Assembly: GCA_002335605.1 (NCBI GenBank)
Contig: BEDY01000005.1
Coordinates: forward strand, 1,054,001-1,118,000
DNA length: 64,000 nucleotides
Source: Prillingera fragicola
Taxonomy: Eukaryota; Basidiomycota; Tremellomycetes; Trichosporonales; Trichosporonaceae
Direction of reading: 5' to 3'
In this document: positions 35,101 through 46,911 of the stretch, one piece after another
Numbering within the stretch: position 1 is the stretch's first letter
How the letters are laid out: each line of letters begins with the position of its first letter
Program-made: the position numbers and the translations under genes
Notes under the pieces: model-generated
Told to the model about the DNA's origin: nothing
Seen by the model: the letters and a program-made list of their open reading frames with translations, nothing else
The model's database searches: none

Positions 35101-36723
35101 TGCGCAACAGCCTCTTTGGAGAAGCCAAGAAGAGTGATGAGCTCCTCGCGCGAATTGGCCTGGAACAGCGTCTGGAGCGCCTTCCAGGCGGCGTCGTCCG
35201 ACTTGGCAGCAGAGAACTCTGAGAGCTTCTCCTTGTCACCGCCAATGTTGTCGAGGGCCCGCGCACGCTCGACGATTGACTCCTCGGTGACAACCTTGCG
35301 GATGTGAACAACACCGCTCTGGTGCTTGCCCGAAGCGGCGGGAAGGTTTGAGACACTGGTCAGCAAACCGCCGTAGCCAAAGGTGGCCGAAGCCGGGCGG
35401 CGCATCCACTTGGGGGCGGTCGACAGTGATTTGACGTTAACCTTGTCGTCGCTGGCGGACGAGGCACCAAGGGCACCGAAAATGTCGTCGGCAGAGGCAG
35501 TCTCGGCAAGAGGTGCCTCCTCGGGAGCGTCGGGCTGGGTAGCCTGGAGCGAGTTGATGGCAATGTGGCCGTCAAACGAGGCAGTCGCAAGCATGTTGGG
35601 GTTGCTAGGGCACCAAGAGTTCTGGAAGGCCCAGTCGCTGGTTGTGGGAAGTTCACCGACAATCTCGCCCGACTGGGGATTCCAGAGAAGCGAACGGTTG
35701 TCCTTTCCGCATGAGACGAGGAGGTCGGCATCCTGCTTGCACCATGACACGGACAGAACGCCCTTGGTGTGGCCGCTGAGGATGCGCTCGGGGGCACGAG
35801 TGTTACGCAAGTCCCAGAGCATGATAATGGGAGACTCGTCGTCTTCGGAGGAAGTGATGAGACGGGTAGCCTGTTCGGGGTGCCAGCAGACATCACTCAT
35901 TCCACGGCGCTTGCCGAGCTGAAGGCCGGCGAGACCACCAGCAATGTCGCCCTTGGCGGCACCACCGCCGTACTGCAGGCTGACGATTTCCTTGCTTGCG
36001 CGCAGGTCCCACACTGAGGTGTAACCCGATGACGACGATGCAGCAAAGACGCGTGCGACGGTCGTGTTCCACTGCAATGAGGTGATCTCATTCAGCTTGG
36101 TCGACAGAGGACCAGGAGCAATGGGCTGGTTAGGGGCGTTCAGGTCGTGAATGTAGAGCTATCCAGTCAGCACTCTACACTTCCCGCATTCCATCTTCAC
36201 ACACCTCGGCGTTGATGGCACCTGACAACAGCAGGTTCTTTTGGATAGGGTTAAAGTCGAGCCCGCGAACGGGACCAGTGTGCTTGTCGTTCTTGAACAC
36301 GAGAGCCTCCTGGGAAGCGAGAATCTTGACCGGGTCGTACACGAGAACCTCACCAGTCTCCATACCAGCGGCAATCACACCACGGCCAGTCGATGAGGCC
36401 TCGGGCTGCGACCACGCGAGACGGTTGAACCTGTTTGCCGTTGTGAGCGCGTGCTGATGGTGCTACATAGATGCGGCTGGTACTCACCGGCTGTCAAGGG
36501 TAACGCCTCCCTCTGGGCCGGGTTGGCCTTGTCCACCAAGACCATAGCCCTGGGCCTTTCCTTCTGTCTGGTAGAACTTGGGAGCCCAGATCTCGAGCTG
36601 CGACTTGTTGCTAAAGCTCTCGTCGAGTGCGCCTGCGACATCGCCTGTAACAATGTACGACTCGGAAGCCGAAGACGGGTCCCACGCAAAGGTCGCGGTG
36701 CGCGAGATGTCCTTGAGCTTCAT
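32113..36723 (-). CDS. SEC31: Sec31, outer COPII coat subunit
   Basis: Five exons (36488-36723, 36205-36430, 32546-36158, 32198-32496, 32113-32151) give 1470 aa. The N-terminus, MKLKDISRTATFAWDPSSAS, opens a seven-bladed WD40 domain: HTGPVRGLDFNPIQKNLLLS, YTSVWDLRASKEIV, SGHTKGVLSVSWCKQDADLL. An alpha-solenoid follows (LITQALVLGDFPSAVNLCIA). Then comes a long Pro/Gln/Gly-rich linker (about 800-1330) with tandem GPYGQQQ units and many PPP clusters; this region binds Sec23. A C-terminal helical domain (GDRSHIPEGSKPIFEGLSAE, HIPEG being a Sec31 hallmark) ends KQLIRLGVS; the last exon is 13 codons including stop. Sec31 with Sec13 forms the outer cage of vesicles leaving the ER. Length and domain order are those of the family. 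Confidence 0.95.
32921..33035. repeat. 21-nt coding minisatellite in SEC31
   Basis: About five tandem 21-nt units in the linker of SEC31, each encoding GPYGQQQ with small variations (VPYGQQQ, GPYGPQQ), flanked by a CAG-type glutamine run. Likely to vary in copy number between strains. Confidence 0.75.
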
Positions 36724-37063
36724 GCTGCCGGACGTTTGTGGGATATAGAGTGAGAAGAGGGATGAGAGTGGGTGAGAGGGAGATGGGATGAGAGCTGGAG
36801 GAAGATGGAGGTTGGGCGCGCCCTGGCACTGCACGGGGCAAGTCGTGGCACATGCCCTCCACGCCAGCCAGCGCGTCATTCCGCACGCCTAAATGGCAAG
36901 TCAGGGGTGGTGTTAAAATAGGCACCCGTGACAACATGCCAACCTGTTGGCATGATCGCACGCCTAATTTACCACGTGGTGTGACAATAGCCAGGGCCCA
37001 GCAAAAGTTCAAACGACAAGTCCACCTTACGCTACGACCAAAGCTAGACCAACCCTATACACC
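36724..37063. promoter_or_regulatory. Divergent promoter SEC31 / RRP9 with palindromes and repeats
   Basis: A 340-bp spacer. It holds two direct copies of CGCACGCCTAA (36882-36892 and 36957-36967), an inverted repeat with 9-bp arms CATGCCAAC/GTTGGCATG (36935-36954) and the 10-bp palindrome ACCACGTGGT with an E-box (36971-36980). Regulation of one or both genes is inferred. Confidence 0.5.
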
Positions 37064-38633
37064 ATGGGCGACTCATTTTTCCAGTCCGACAAGAAGAGGA
37101 AACGCACTCGCTCTGGACCTTCCCGTGGCGGCTCGCGCGGTGGCCGCGGTGGACGCGGTGGACGCGGCGGAGCCCGGGACGGCCCTCCCCGCCAATCTCG
37201 CCGGGATGCAGCGCTCAACGAGGAGCTCGACTCTGGCGACGAGGGACCCAACATTGACATTGACGACATGGACTTTCAGCGCGATCGCCAGCCCGTCGCT
37301 CTTGATGATGACGAGTTTATCGACGCCAACGAGACCGCTGCCGAGAAACGTGTTCGCCTTGCCAGGGGATACCTTGACAAGGTTCGCCAGGATGTCCTCA
37401 ACGAGAATGCCGATGGTGACTACGACGCGGCAGATATAGATCGCGAACTCATTGCGTCGCGATTGAAGCAGGAGGTTGATGAGGCCGAGGGACGAGTTCA
37501 CCGCTTCTACACCGGAGCTACTGCCTCGTCGTCACGCTTCAAGACAGTCCAGCACGTCCCGACAGGAGTTGGCATGACCATTGCGGGAGCTGCTTATGTG
37601 TCTACCAAGAACGGCGATGTTCTGCGCTTCGACCGCAAGACTCTGAAGAACCAGAAGCTTGCTCCCGAGGAGGGAGGCCACGATGGTCCCATTTTCTCGC
37701 TGGCCGCCAGCGAGGACGGCAAGTGGGTTGTGACTGGTGGCGCCGACAAGCTTGTTGGTGTGTGGGATGTCTCGGGCGACGACGCCAAGTGGGTCGCCGG
37801 TATGCGCGGGCACAAGGATGCCGTTTCTGTGAGTAGCTGCTCTCTTTCCTGAAATCTAACGCCTTCAGTCTGTCGTCTTCCCTCCCCTTGCCAACCCCTC
37901 TGCACACATTCTCTCGGCCTCGCTCGGCCGCCACCTCACCCTCCACTCACTCTCGACCCTCTCCGCCCTCGAGACCTTCTTCGGTCACCAGGACAGCATC
38001 ACGAGCGTCTCGGCTCTCAAGCCCACCACGGCCGTCACCGCCGGCTCGCGCGACAGGACATGTCGCTGGTGGAAGGTCGAGGAGGAGATCCAGCTCGTCC
38101 TCCGCGCGGGAGGCAAGACGAGGACAGAGCAGTACGAGTTTGTCGAGGGTAGCGTCGACGTCGTGTGTGCCGTCGACGACAGCCATTTCGTATCTGGCGG
38201 CGACACTGGATCGATCGCTTTCTGGAGCACGGGCAAGAAAAAGCCCATCTACACCACCACACTCGCTCACGGCGTCGACACCGCGGGACGCAACATTCTT
38301 CCCTCAACCGCCCCCGCCAAGGCCCGCTGGGTCACTGCCCTCGCGCACCTGCGCGGCACCAACGTCTTTGCCTCGGGATCATGGGACGGCAGGATACGTC
38401 TGTGGGCTATTGACGAGGTGCTGCGCACCTTCAAGCCTGCGGGAGAGATCCAGGTCGACGGCTTTGTCAACGCTATCCAGTTCCTGTCGCTGCCTGAGGG
38501 TATCGTCCTCGCTGCTGCTGTGGGCAAGGAGCCCCGGCTCGGCCGCTGGATCGCCCTCAAGGAGGCGCGCAACGGCCTGTTTGTGGCCAACCTCGACCTC
38601 GAGGTAACTGCTCCTGCCACCCACGACGCATAG
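37064..38633 (+). CDS. RRP9: Rrp9 / U3-55K, WD40 protein of the U3 snoRNP
   Basis: Two exons (37064-37828 and 37869-38633), each 765 nt, give 509 aa. The start, MGDSFFQSDKKRKR, leads into an RGG-rich tail (GGSRGGRGGRGGRGGARDG), an acidic stretch with DEGPNIDIDDMDF, and the family motif ETAAEKRVRLARGYLDKV. WD40 repeats follow: HDGPIFSLAASEDGKWVVTG, GHQDSITSVSALKPTTAVTA, SRDRTCRWWKVEEE and SGDTGSIAFWS. This is the U3-specific protein Rrp9, which binds the box B/C motif of U3 snoRNA and is needed for 18S rRNA processing in the nucleolus. The R/G tail is longer than in yeast and resembles nucleolar methylated GAR domains. No doubt about the family. Confidence 0.93.
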
Positions 38634-38829
38634 ACTGTCCCCCAACCGCATTTATCATTGTACTACTTCTTTTACCCTGGGCGTAGATCCAAAATCTCCA
38701 TGCATATCAGTGCCTGACAATAATAGGTAGTAAAAGGTTGTGTTGCACGCGCAGTGATGGCGGTGCCGTTGTAGGTGTTGTTGTTGCACAAGATGCTGGG
38801 TAGTATAGAACATGAGACTATAGTGGGCC

Positions 38830-41800
38830 TCACTCGCCCTTCTGTGGGCTGCGGAGGACATCCTCAAGGTCCGGGACGTGAATGACAATCGTGTCGTCGC
38901 CGTCGTTGTCGTCCTCGGCCGTCGCAGGGTACGACGAGCTCGAGCGCGCGTGCGAGTCGGATGAGAATTGCTGAGAATCGTTGCGCAGGTGGGAAGCTTG
39001 CGAGGCGAGCGACACCACCGAGTTTGACCGCGCATGCGAGCTGGCGTGCGACTCGGATCGCGAGTGAGACTTGACCGAGTTGGAACGCATGACTGAGCCA
39101 GTAGACCTCCGCAACGAGGACCTCTGGGAGCGGAAAGAGTTGTAGGATGTGTCAGTCCTTGTTGGAGAGAGCGGCATCACTTCGTCGTCGTCGTTATGGT
39201 CGTTAAACACATCGTCACCAAACGCGGAACTGTGTTCAGATAGGACACGCTGGAGAAGCGTGGCCTCGTCCTCCTCTTCGGCCCTACGCTCCTCCTCGGG
39301 CTCCTCGAGGACGATAGTGTCTACGAGGGCAGTGTCGATGCCGTTGGCGTGTCCGATAGGGCTGGGGCTGTCGGGGCTTGGCGGCATCCTCATCATCTGA
39401 GGGCTCGTCGGAGACAGGTACGACTCCATCGAAGGTGTTGAAACACCGTCACTGGGGCTTCTCTGGAAGTCGAAAGCGTCGTTGCCGTCCGTCTTTTGCA
39501 AATCGAGCAGCATTGCGGCCGCCAATGATCCAATGTCCCCATCGTCGCCGATGGCAGGCACCTCAAACGAGGTATGGCTGTAGTCGGCACTCGCCGGCAG
39601 AGGCGAGAGTGGAGGTGCAGGCTGACGTCGCTCGCGCTTGATCCTTGGGGTACCTTCGAGCTTGAGGCGCTGCAACCTCGCGTCGATGAGGTTGGTCGAG
39701 TCGGATGCGGTGGAAGCTCCAGTAGGCTGGGGCGTGAGCGCCGCACGCGCAGCTGCGCGACGCTCCCGCAATGCGATCTCCTCTGAACGAGCACGGTTCT
39801 GCTGACGACAGAACCTGTACGACGAAGTAAAGGTGCGGAAAATACCAAAGAAGTCCTGGCTCTGCACGGGACGGCCATGCTCTTCGCCCTCTCCGTAGTA
39901 GGTCTCCACTTCGCGAAGGCCCTGCTCGGCGTTGACAATGCCATCGCGGAGGTACTGCAGCTCCTCCTCGGCTGTCGCAATGAAGCGGAACATCTTCTTG
40001 GTGTAGCCGTCGTTGAGGTCCTGGAAGTTGTCCTCCAGAGATCGCCTAATGGAGCGAATCTCGTCGAGCATGGCCTTCGAGGTGCCCTGCATTTCCGTAA
40101 AGCTGACGCGGTTAGCCTCGGACGGCTTGGTAAGCTCGTCGAGGAAGCCCTCCAGCTCGGGAAAGTGCTGCGACACTGTTCGCTCGAGAAAGTGGAGCAG
40201 GTTCTGTCCGTTCGTAGACTTGGTGTCGACAAGCTTGTTGATCGAGCCAATCTTGAATCCGTAGGCACCTCCGGCAAAGTTTGTTCCGTTGAGATAGTTG
40301 CCCATGGTAAGAATAACGTTGAGCAACTGCTGGAACTTTTTGGCATTGCGCAAGTCGACGCACGCGCTGGTGAGAATGTCAAGACTGTTGGACAACAACT
40401 CGACGTTCTGGGCAAAGCGGACCTGGAACAGCATGCCCTTGACACGGTCGCCGAGGTGAGGCAGCTGGATAAGGCGGACCATCAGCCGATCGGCAGGGTG
40501 CAGCAGCTCAAGCTCGGCAATAGTGTCGGCCGAGTGAGTGAGGAGCTTGCCGCGCTCGTCCGAGTTGGGAAGAACTCCCAACAACTCGTACAGGAAGGTC
40601 TCGGTGCAGAGGTCTGTGCTGAAGTTGGCAATAGCTTCGGACAACTGCTCGGGGCGTTTGAAGCTCTTGGCCGTGCTGCCAGCCATCAAGATCTCGATGC
40701 GCTTGCGAAGATCCGGCGACAAGACGGAGAGAAGCTCTGACTCCTTCTTCTTCTGGACCGCGTCGTAAATGATCTCGCGAGCCTTGAACTCGGACTCGAT
40801 CTCCGACCAGAGGTCGACCTTCTTCATGCGCTGGACGACCTCCTCCTCGACATTGGGGGCCTCGGGTTCGCTCCAAATAGTGTTCTCCAGCTGAGCCTTG
40901 GAAACCTTGTCCCACTGCAGCTGCTTCATCTTCTTGGACGCGACCATGGCGACGTTCTTGCGCGAATCGTTGACGCCGTGGAATAGAGAACCGATAGGTG
41001 CTCCGGGCGCGCGCGAGACCGTGTTCGAGAAACCAGGCGGCCGCGGGCCGGGTGCAAACGACTTGCGGGGGGTGTTGCCAGCTGACTTGTTGAGCTTGAT
41101 GCCGCCTTGGATACTGGCAAGCAAGTTGGAGGGCATGCCACCCATGGTGGCAGGGCGACCACCGGGAGGGGCGAGACCACCAGGAGGAGGTGGAGGTGGT
41201 GGCGGGGGAGGAGGGAACCCGGGGGATAGCATTGGCGGCGGAGGCGGAGGCGGCGGAGGGGGAGGAGGGGGGGGCGGAGGCGGGGGAGGCGCTGCTGTTG
41301 CTCCAGGTGCGGCTTCAACCTTGGGTGATGCAGGTGCCGCAGCAGCTGAGCCGGCGGGTCCGGCAGACGCTGGGACGCCAGGCTCTCCAGACCCCGAAAC
41401 TCCAGTGGCAGCGTTGGCGGCTGCTGCCGCTGCCGCTCCCGCCGCCGCTGCCGCAGGAAGCTGTGACTTGGCAGCCTCTGGACTCCTGGAGTCGCCCTTG
41501 GCTGCACTGCCAGGCGCGCCTTCGTTGATGAAGACGCCCTCGGGATTGAATACAGCATTGCGCGAGCCGTTGGGCAGCGAATTCCTGCTCTCGTCGGACT
41601 CGTCCAAAGACGAGAGCGCCGGCTCTGGCGGGAGGTAGTCTTCGGGCTCGTTTGAGGGAGCGCGAACCATCCTCGCCTGCTTGTTGATCTGCAAAGACCA
41701 GCTCTCGCGGCGGCCGAGCTTGGCGCCTTCGCTGCGCTTGCCGTCAGGACGTCTTGTGCTGAGTCCAGCGGCATCTGCTATAGATGCAGGGCCCTCTCGT

Positions 41801-44800
41801 ATGAGGCTGTCGCGCAGCGTGCGCAGCGCGGCCGTCTCCTCGGCGTCGTTGGGGTCGTAGACAAAGTCCTCGTCCAGGTTGACCTCGGGTGCTGAGCTGC
41901 TGCGCGACAGCATCCGGTAGCGTATCTCTTCCAAGAAACGGGGAGGCAGCTGAGGCTTCTTGCTGACGCGGAGAGCCGACTTCTCCTGGATGGGAGGCGC
42001 GTTGGGCGAACGTCGATCGTTTCTGGTGCTCCTGTTGCGGGAAGGCACCTGGTTGTCAGCTCCGCTGCAACGCGCGATACTTACAACCTTGTCAGCGCCA
42101 TCCACCAACGAGTTCTCGATGTGGGCACGAACACGCTCTTCCTCGGCGTTTATTAAATGGGACGCAGACAAACGAGTCGTGTCCTTGGACATGACCCTGG
42201 TTTCCCTGGCCATCTTCCGACTGGTGGACTGGATGGTCGACTTGTCCTTGACGCCCCTCTGGGAGGCGAGGATCTCGGCATCTTCTTCCTCGCTAGACTC
42301 GTAGTCGCTCTCGTCGTCCTCAGCGTCATCCTCTCCTGCCGCGCCTGAAGCCGCTGCAGAGGGACGACGCCTCCGCTTGCCGCCTTCGAGCTTGCGGATC
42401 GTCTTCCTGCGCTCCCACTGTTCACGCAGGTCGTGGATGAGTTGCTTTCGATCAATTGGGCCGTCAGACATTTTCTCGACCTGCTCGAGGTGGTTGGTCT
42501 CGCGCAGCATGTTGAACAGCTCCTGGATGTAGAGCTCCAAGTCGGCAATGCGCTGCTCGTAGTCGGCCTTCATGCCCTCCATCTGATCCGTGAGGTTCTG
42601 GGTGGCCGACCGTGACTGCGAAAGCTTGTTCTTCAAGTCGGCAATCTCCTTCTTGAGTCGCCCGACTTCACCGTCGGCGCCGTGCGACAACTCCTCGACG
42701 AGGTCTGCCTTCTCGCGCTCGTTCTTGGCAAGCTTGGACTTGAGGTCACGAACTTCCAGCAGTGCGTCGTTCATGCGCTGCTGTTCGACAAACTTGCCCA
42801 TGAGCTGGGAGACGGAGAGGGCAAACGCGCGGCTAAATTCGTGACCGAGATCGGGCGAGTAGTCCATGACGATGCTCTGGATGAGGTGGTCAATGAGCTG
42901 GAAGGTGCGGTTGCGCTCGTCGCCGACATTCTTGATCAAGAGAAGGTGTCGCAAAGTGTTGAGCAAGTAGGCGCTTGCGTTTGAGCCCTTGGTGCTATCC
43001 AACAGAGCGCGCACAATCTCCTCTGGGCCCTTCATGGCTTGCAGAGTGACGTGGTTCTGCTCCACCGCCAAGTCCTTCTGATCGGCATCGGCCTCTTCCT
43101 CATATTGTCGAACAAGGTTCATGATCTGAGGGTCGTTCCATTCCTTCAACAGCGCAATGACACGGGGAAGGTGGCCCAGGTCGAGTTGGCCGCGAACCGA
43201 AATTCGAGCTCGCACATCGTGAGAGGAGGTCAGACCTTGCACAAGACAGAACATGATGATCTGGGCGGCGTCAGCTGTGACTAAACAGCTTACTTACGCA
43301 ATAGTCGGTGACCTGCTGGTTGTCCATGCCCTTTGCACTCGATCCCGCGCCGACCTCGCTTCCCATACGTCCTCGGCTCTTGATAAAGTCCTCGTACTGG
43401 TGAAGCCAACGTTCAAACTTGGACACCTTTTGGCCAATCCCGGCTTGCGCGTTGTGCTGAGTCTCGAGTTGCTCAAACGAGCGCAGAACAATGCTGAGAC
43501 CGACGCGATCCGGGTTCTTTTCGTCCCAATGACAGAAGAAGACGAGAATCTCGGCCGCAACGCGTCGACAAGCAGCATTCTGTGACAGCAGCGATGCTGC
43601 CACAGCGTAAATGATCTGCGGCTGACGTATCGCATCCATTGCGCCGATCTGGATGTCAGCACACGGTCTGTCGGCCTGTGACTCACCTTATTGCCCAGTG
43701 ACCGCTTCAAGCACTTGAGGAGTTCGAGCTCCATGTCAACGTCAACACCACCCTTTGATCGCCGGTGTGTCAAGGTGCTGAGATAGTTTGCCAGAACAAC
43801 CTGGCCCTTCAAGTCCATAAACTCGCGCATCCAACTGGGCTGGGTCAGTCTTGTGCTCCTCAAGGGGTCACTCACTCCAAGGGGAAGGTACGCAAGCTGA
43901 CGTTCAAGGTTACGAGGTGCTGCTGCTGCAGCTGGTTATCCAACACCTTGCGGATAATCCACTCGGGGCTGTCGCGTGATATCGCTGCGGCCGAGCGCCT
44001 GCTCCTGCCCATCCGGACAGCCTCTTCCTCTTTGAGCTTTGTTCGTCGCTTGCTTTCCCATCGCGAACGCGCGTCGGCTTCGACCATTTGCCACTTGGTA
44101 TTGACGTTAAGGGTCCTCGTGGTCCGTGCGACTGTCGAAGTGGAGGCAACTGAGCGAACAGACTGATGCGAGTTGCGCGACGACATTGAAGAGGGCATTG
44201 CCGCTGACTGGTCCAGATCACGATTCTCGACGAGCGACTGGAACATGGCTTCGACCTCGTGGTCCGGGGGACGAGGGAAGGAGAATTCGTCAGGGACATT
44301 GGCGTGTGAACTGCCGCTGTTGCTGGATAGAGGCAACGAGTGAACGGATTGGGCATGATGGATGGACGGCGCGTAGGTTGAGGCAGCGTACGTGGACGGT
44401 GCGTAGGTGGACGGTGCGTAGGTGGAGGAGGCGTAGGTGGATGCCGCAGAGGACTGGTTGTAGCTACCCGAGTGTGCGGGCTGCTGCTGTGCCGAGGAAG
44501 GGGTGTAGGTCGAAGATGACGATGGAGTGTAGGAGGAGTGTGAATGCGAGGATGAGGGTGGCTTCGATGACAATGAAGTGTTATACGATGTGGGTGTGGA
44601 AAACGAAGCAGCCGTGTAAGAGGAGGCCGTCTGGTAGGTCGGTCCTGGTGTCGAGCGGCCGCTGGAGCTAGGGGGTGTGTAGGTGGGGTTGGGACGGTTA
44701 AGAGTAGGATACCGCCCGAGCTCATCGTTTGGCCGCTGGCGGCCTGACCGTGTCGAGCTGACTGCCGAGGACACGGTTCGCAGCGAAGCGTTGTCAGAGC

Positions 44801-45212
44801 CGCGACGATCTGAGGCTCCTCGCCGAATAGAGGAAGCTGACCCTCCCTTGTGCACCGTAAGGTTGTTACCGGAAGGCACTCCAAACTCGCTGCCTGCCGA
44901 GCCTGGTGTGCCATAGCGAGGGCCTGTCGAGTGCGACTCTGCACTTGAGGCCGAGCTCCCGGGCCTCATCTCTTCGATTATCCGCGGGGTGGTGTGAGGA
45001 GACTTGCCGTATGACGACGGGCCCGCAGCCGGGGAAGGGCCCTTTGAAGCGAGCTGGCTATATGGGATCGAGTTTGAGAGCTCGCTAGTTGGCGAGGTCG
45101 AGGGAGGAGGGTGCGAGCTGGTGGAAGAAGCCGAAGTACGGGTACTTGAACGCGACTTGTTCTTGTCCCCCTTGCTGCCCTTGCCAGAGAGCGTTGAGAT
45201 GAAAGAGGCCAT
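38830..45212 (-). CDS. Formin (diaphanous-related, Bni1/For3 type)
   Basis: Five exons (43876-45212, 43687-43834, 43298-43648, 42085-43260, 38830-42048) give 2076 aa. The order is: a Ser/Thr/Tyr-rich disordered N-terminus (about 1-300) with tandem YAPST units; a GBD/FH3 region (PDHEVEAMFQSLVENRDL, PEWIIRKVLDNQL, FMDLKGQVVLANYLSTLTH, WLHQYEDFIKSRG); a coiled coil; an FH1 region at about 1255-1300 with poly-proline runs of roughly 20 and 11; and FH2 (KKMKQLQWDKVSKAQLENTI, KRPEQLSEAIANF, ILTMGNYLNGTNFAGGAYGF, KSTNGQNLLHFLER). Formins nucleate and elongate linear actin at sites of polarised growth and cytokinesis under Rho GTPases. A weak DAD-like stretch (GSLAAAMLLDLQ) lies after FH2 but lacks the usual Asp and basic cluster. 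A likely 36-nt intron (42049-42084) is in frame and stop-free. Confidence 0.93.
41160..41291. repeat. Poly-proline FH1 tracts in the formin
   Basis: Low-complexity GGA/GGC-rich DNA (CCN codons on the minus strand) encoding two long proline runs separated by MLSPGF. These bind profilin-actin and SH3/WW domains in formins. Prone to length variation. Confidence 0.8.
44380..44450. repeat. 15-nt coding repeats (YAPST units) in the formin N-terminus
   Basis: Tandem units encoding Y-A-(P/S)-S-T in the disordered N-terminus of the formin. Confidence 0.65.
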
Positions 45213-45790
45213 GGCGAGGAGGTGAGCGCTCCGCGAGCTGGCGCGACAACGCGCCGTCGACCGTCTCTTTCTCGCGTCAGGAAACGATCGAGAGAGGAGG
45301 TGGCCGCTTGAATTGGGCTAGCGTCAATGTGCCGCAAGGGGAGGGGGATGATGGTCGAGGGGCAAGGGTCAAGTGGTGGCGAGCAAGAGACAAAAGTTGG
45401 TGATATGAAAGTTGAAAGGACGAGTTACTGTATACAACGTGTGGGAGAGAGAGAGGAGAGTAGCCGGTGGCCACGCGAACACTACAGGTCGTGCTGATAC
45501 GAGGCGAGGAGTAGGACGCAGACACCGGCGGGTTGGTGCGCGTGAGGGCAGTGGGTTTGTACGCGCGAGGACAGAGAGTAGACGGAATGCAGTCCAGGGC
45601 CCAACCCAGCCAGCCCAACGCTCCCGGCCCATCAGGCAGCCTGCAACCAGGAACAGGACCACACTCAAAACGAGCAAAGGGGTAATGTTGCCTAGGTTTG
45701 CTCGTTGCTCCTGCATCCTTGTTCATGCATCATTCATCATCTTTCTAGCTCCATCTTCATATTCTTGCTTTGCAGCAGCAGCAGCAACCA
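45213..45790. promoter_or_regulatory. Divergent promoter formin / SLO1
   Basis: 578 bp between two divergent start codons, CT-rich toward the formin on its coding strand. No specific site recognised. Confidence 0.4.
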
Positions 45791-46319
45791 ATGCCACGCA
45801 ACGACGACGACTATGAATCTCAGCTGGCAGGCGCTTGGGGTGCTCCCCCTCCCGTCCCAAAGACTGCTCCCGCAAGTTCAGAACCTTCAATCGAATCGAC
45901 CTTGGCAAAGGAGCGCATCATAAAGGACATTGTCCAGCTCCGTGATAGTCTCCGCGGCCTCCTCGTAAGGACCACCGAGGTCGAGCAAGAGACCGACAAG
46001 TTGCGCAAGGACAACGAGTTTCTCGGCACCTACATTGACAACCTGTGAGTGTAGCATGCAGCCCTCTCCGCTCGGGCTACGGGGTTCACGAGCCCGCAAC
46101 GCCGCATGGCGTCCCACTGGCCACTGGGTCCCACCCACCGCCAGTGTCAGGGAGAAATGCAAGTGCGGGCCAGCGCCGCCCTGTCTCACTCACTACCCAT
46201 GCTGCGTACGCCGCCATGCACTGGGGCCTCTCATTGCACAGACTGCATGACATCTTGTGCATTGGCTGACTGAGCGCAGTACTCGCAACACGGTCGTTGC
46301 CGCTGGTCAAAAGCGATAG
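45791..46319 (+). CDS. SLO1: Slo1/SCOC-type short coiled-coil protein
   Basis: Two exons (45791-46044 and 46280-46319) encode 97 aa. The protein is MPRNDDDYESQLAGAWGAPP, a Pro/Ser linker, then the coiled coil KERIIKDIVQLRDSLRGLLV and EQETDKLRKDNEFLGTYIDN, ending LTRNTVVAAGQKR. The heptads and the LGxYIxNL end match the SCOCO domain of human SCOC and yeast Slo1, which bind Arl-family GTPases at the Golgi. The second exon is my reconstruction: the 235-nt intron has a GTGAGT donor, a CTGAC branch site and a CAG acceptor. Without splicing the frame ends at YIDNL-stop one codon later. The intron is about five times the usual size here. The start codon is the first ATG after a CAG run. Confidence 0.82.
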
Positions 46320-46911
46320 GTTCCATGATTACGTACCTGGCACGCGTCGTGTTACGACATTGATGCCAGCAACCACCAAAACGCTCCGTCGCAATGCGAC
46401 CATATTAGAGTGCGACTGGTTTGTGGGGGTCGCCATTGCCCTCCACTGCCACCACTTGAAGACTCTTCACCAGCCCACGGCCGAGAATGTCTCCATAATC
46501 TCAAGTTCGAGTCATAGAACAACAACATTATCGTGGTTTTCAATTGTTGTAATTGTTATGAAACCCCTTAGCATCCTGGTCAACTGCTGCCAACTGGCCC
46601 TAGACCTCGTTTCAGTCATTACGGAACTGTGATGCTACATGCTCCAGAACTCCAGGCAGCGCGCTTTCAGAGGCACCGCAAAGCTGCCCGTAAGGTCATG
46701 AGTCTAAAGCATGGGCACGGAGTAGCACAAGCACTCCGCTGGTCGAAAGACTCTGTCGTATTTGGCAGGTAATCAAAGATACGGTTGGCAGCCTGATGCT
46801 GTACAGTGGCGGGGCTGGCGGCACCATTCGACCTCCACTCTGTGACGCGTGCACATCTTCATCGTCTCAAGTTCCATTCTCCCAGCCCTCCAACTTACGA
46901 ATCGCGGCGCA
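46320..46911. other. Intergenic, no gene seen
   Basis: 592 bp between SLO1 and TRS20 in the same direction; presumed terminator and promoter sequence. Nothing specific recognised. Confidence 0.5.

Noticed and set aside
40898..41638. 246-codon plus-strand Gly/Ala-rich frame
   Set aside because: Antisense of the formin FH1 poly-proline region.
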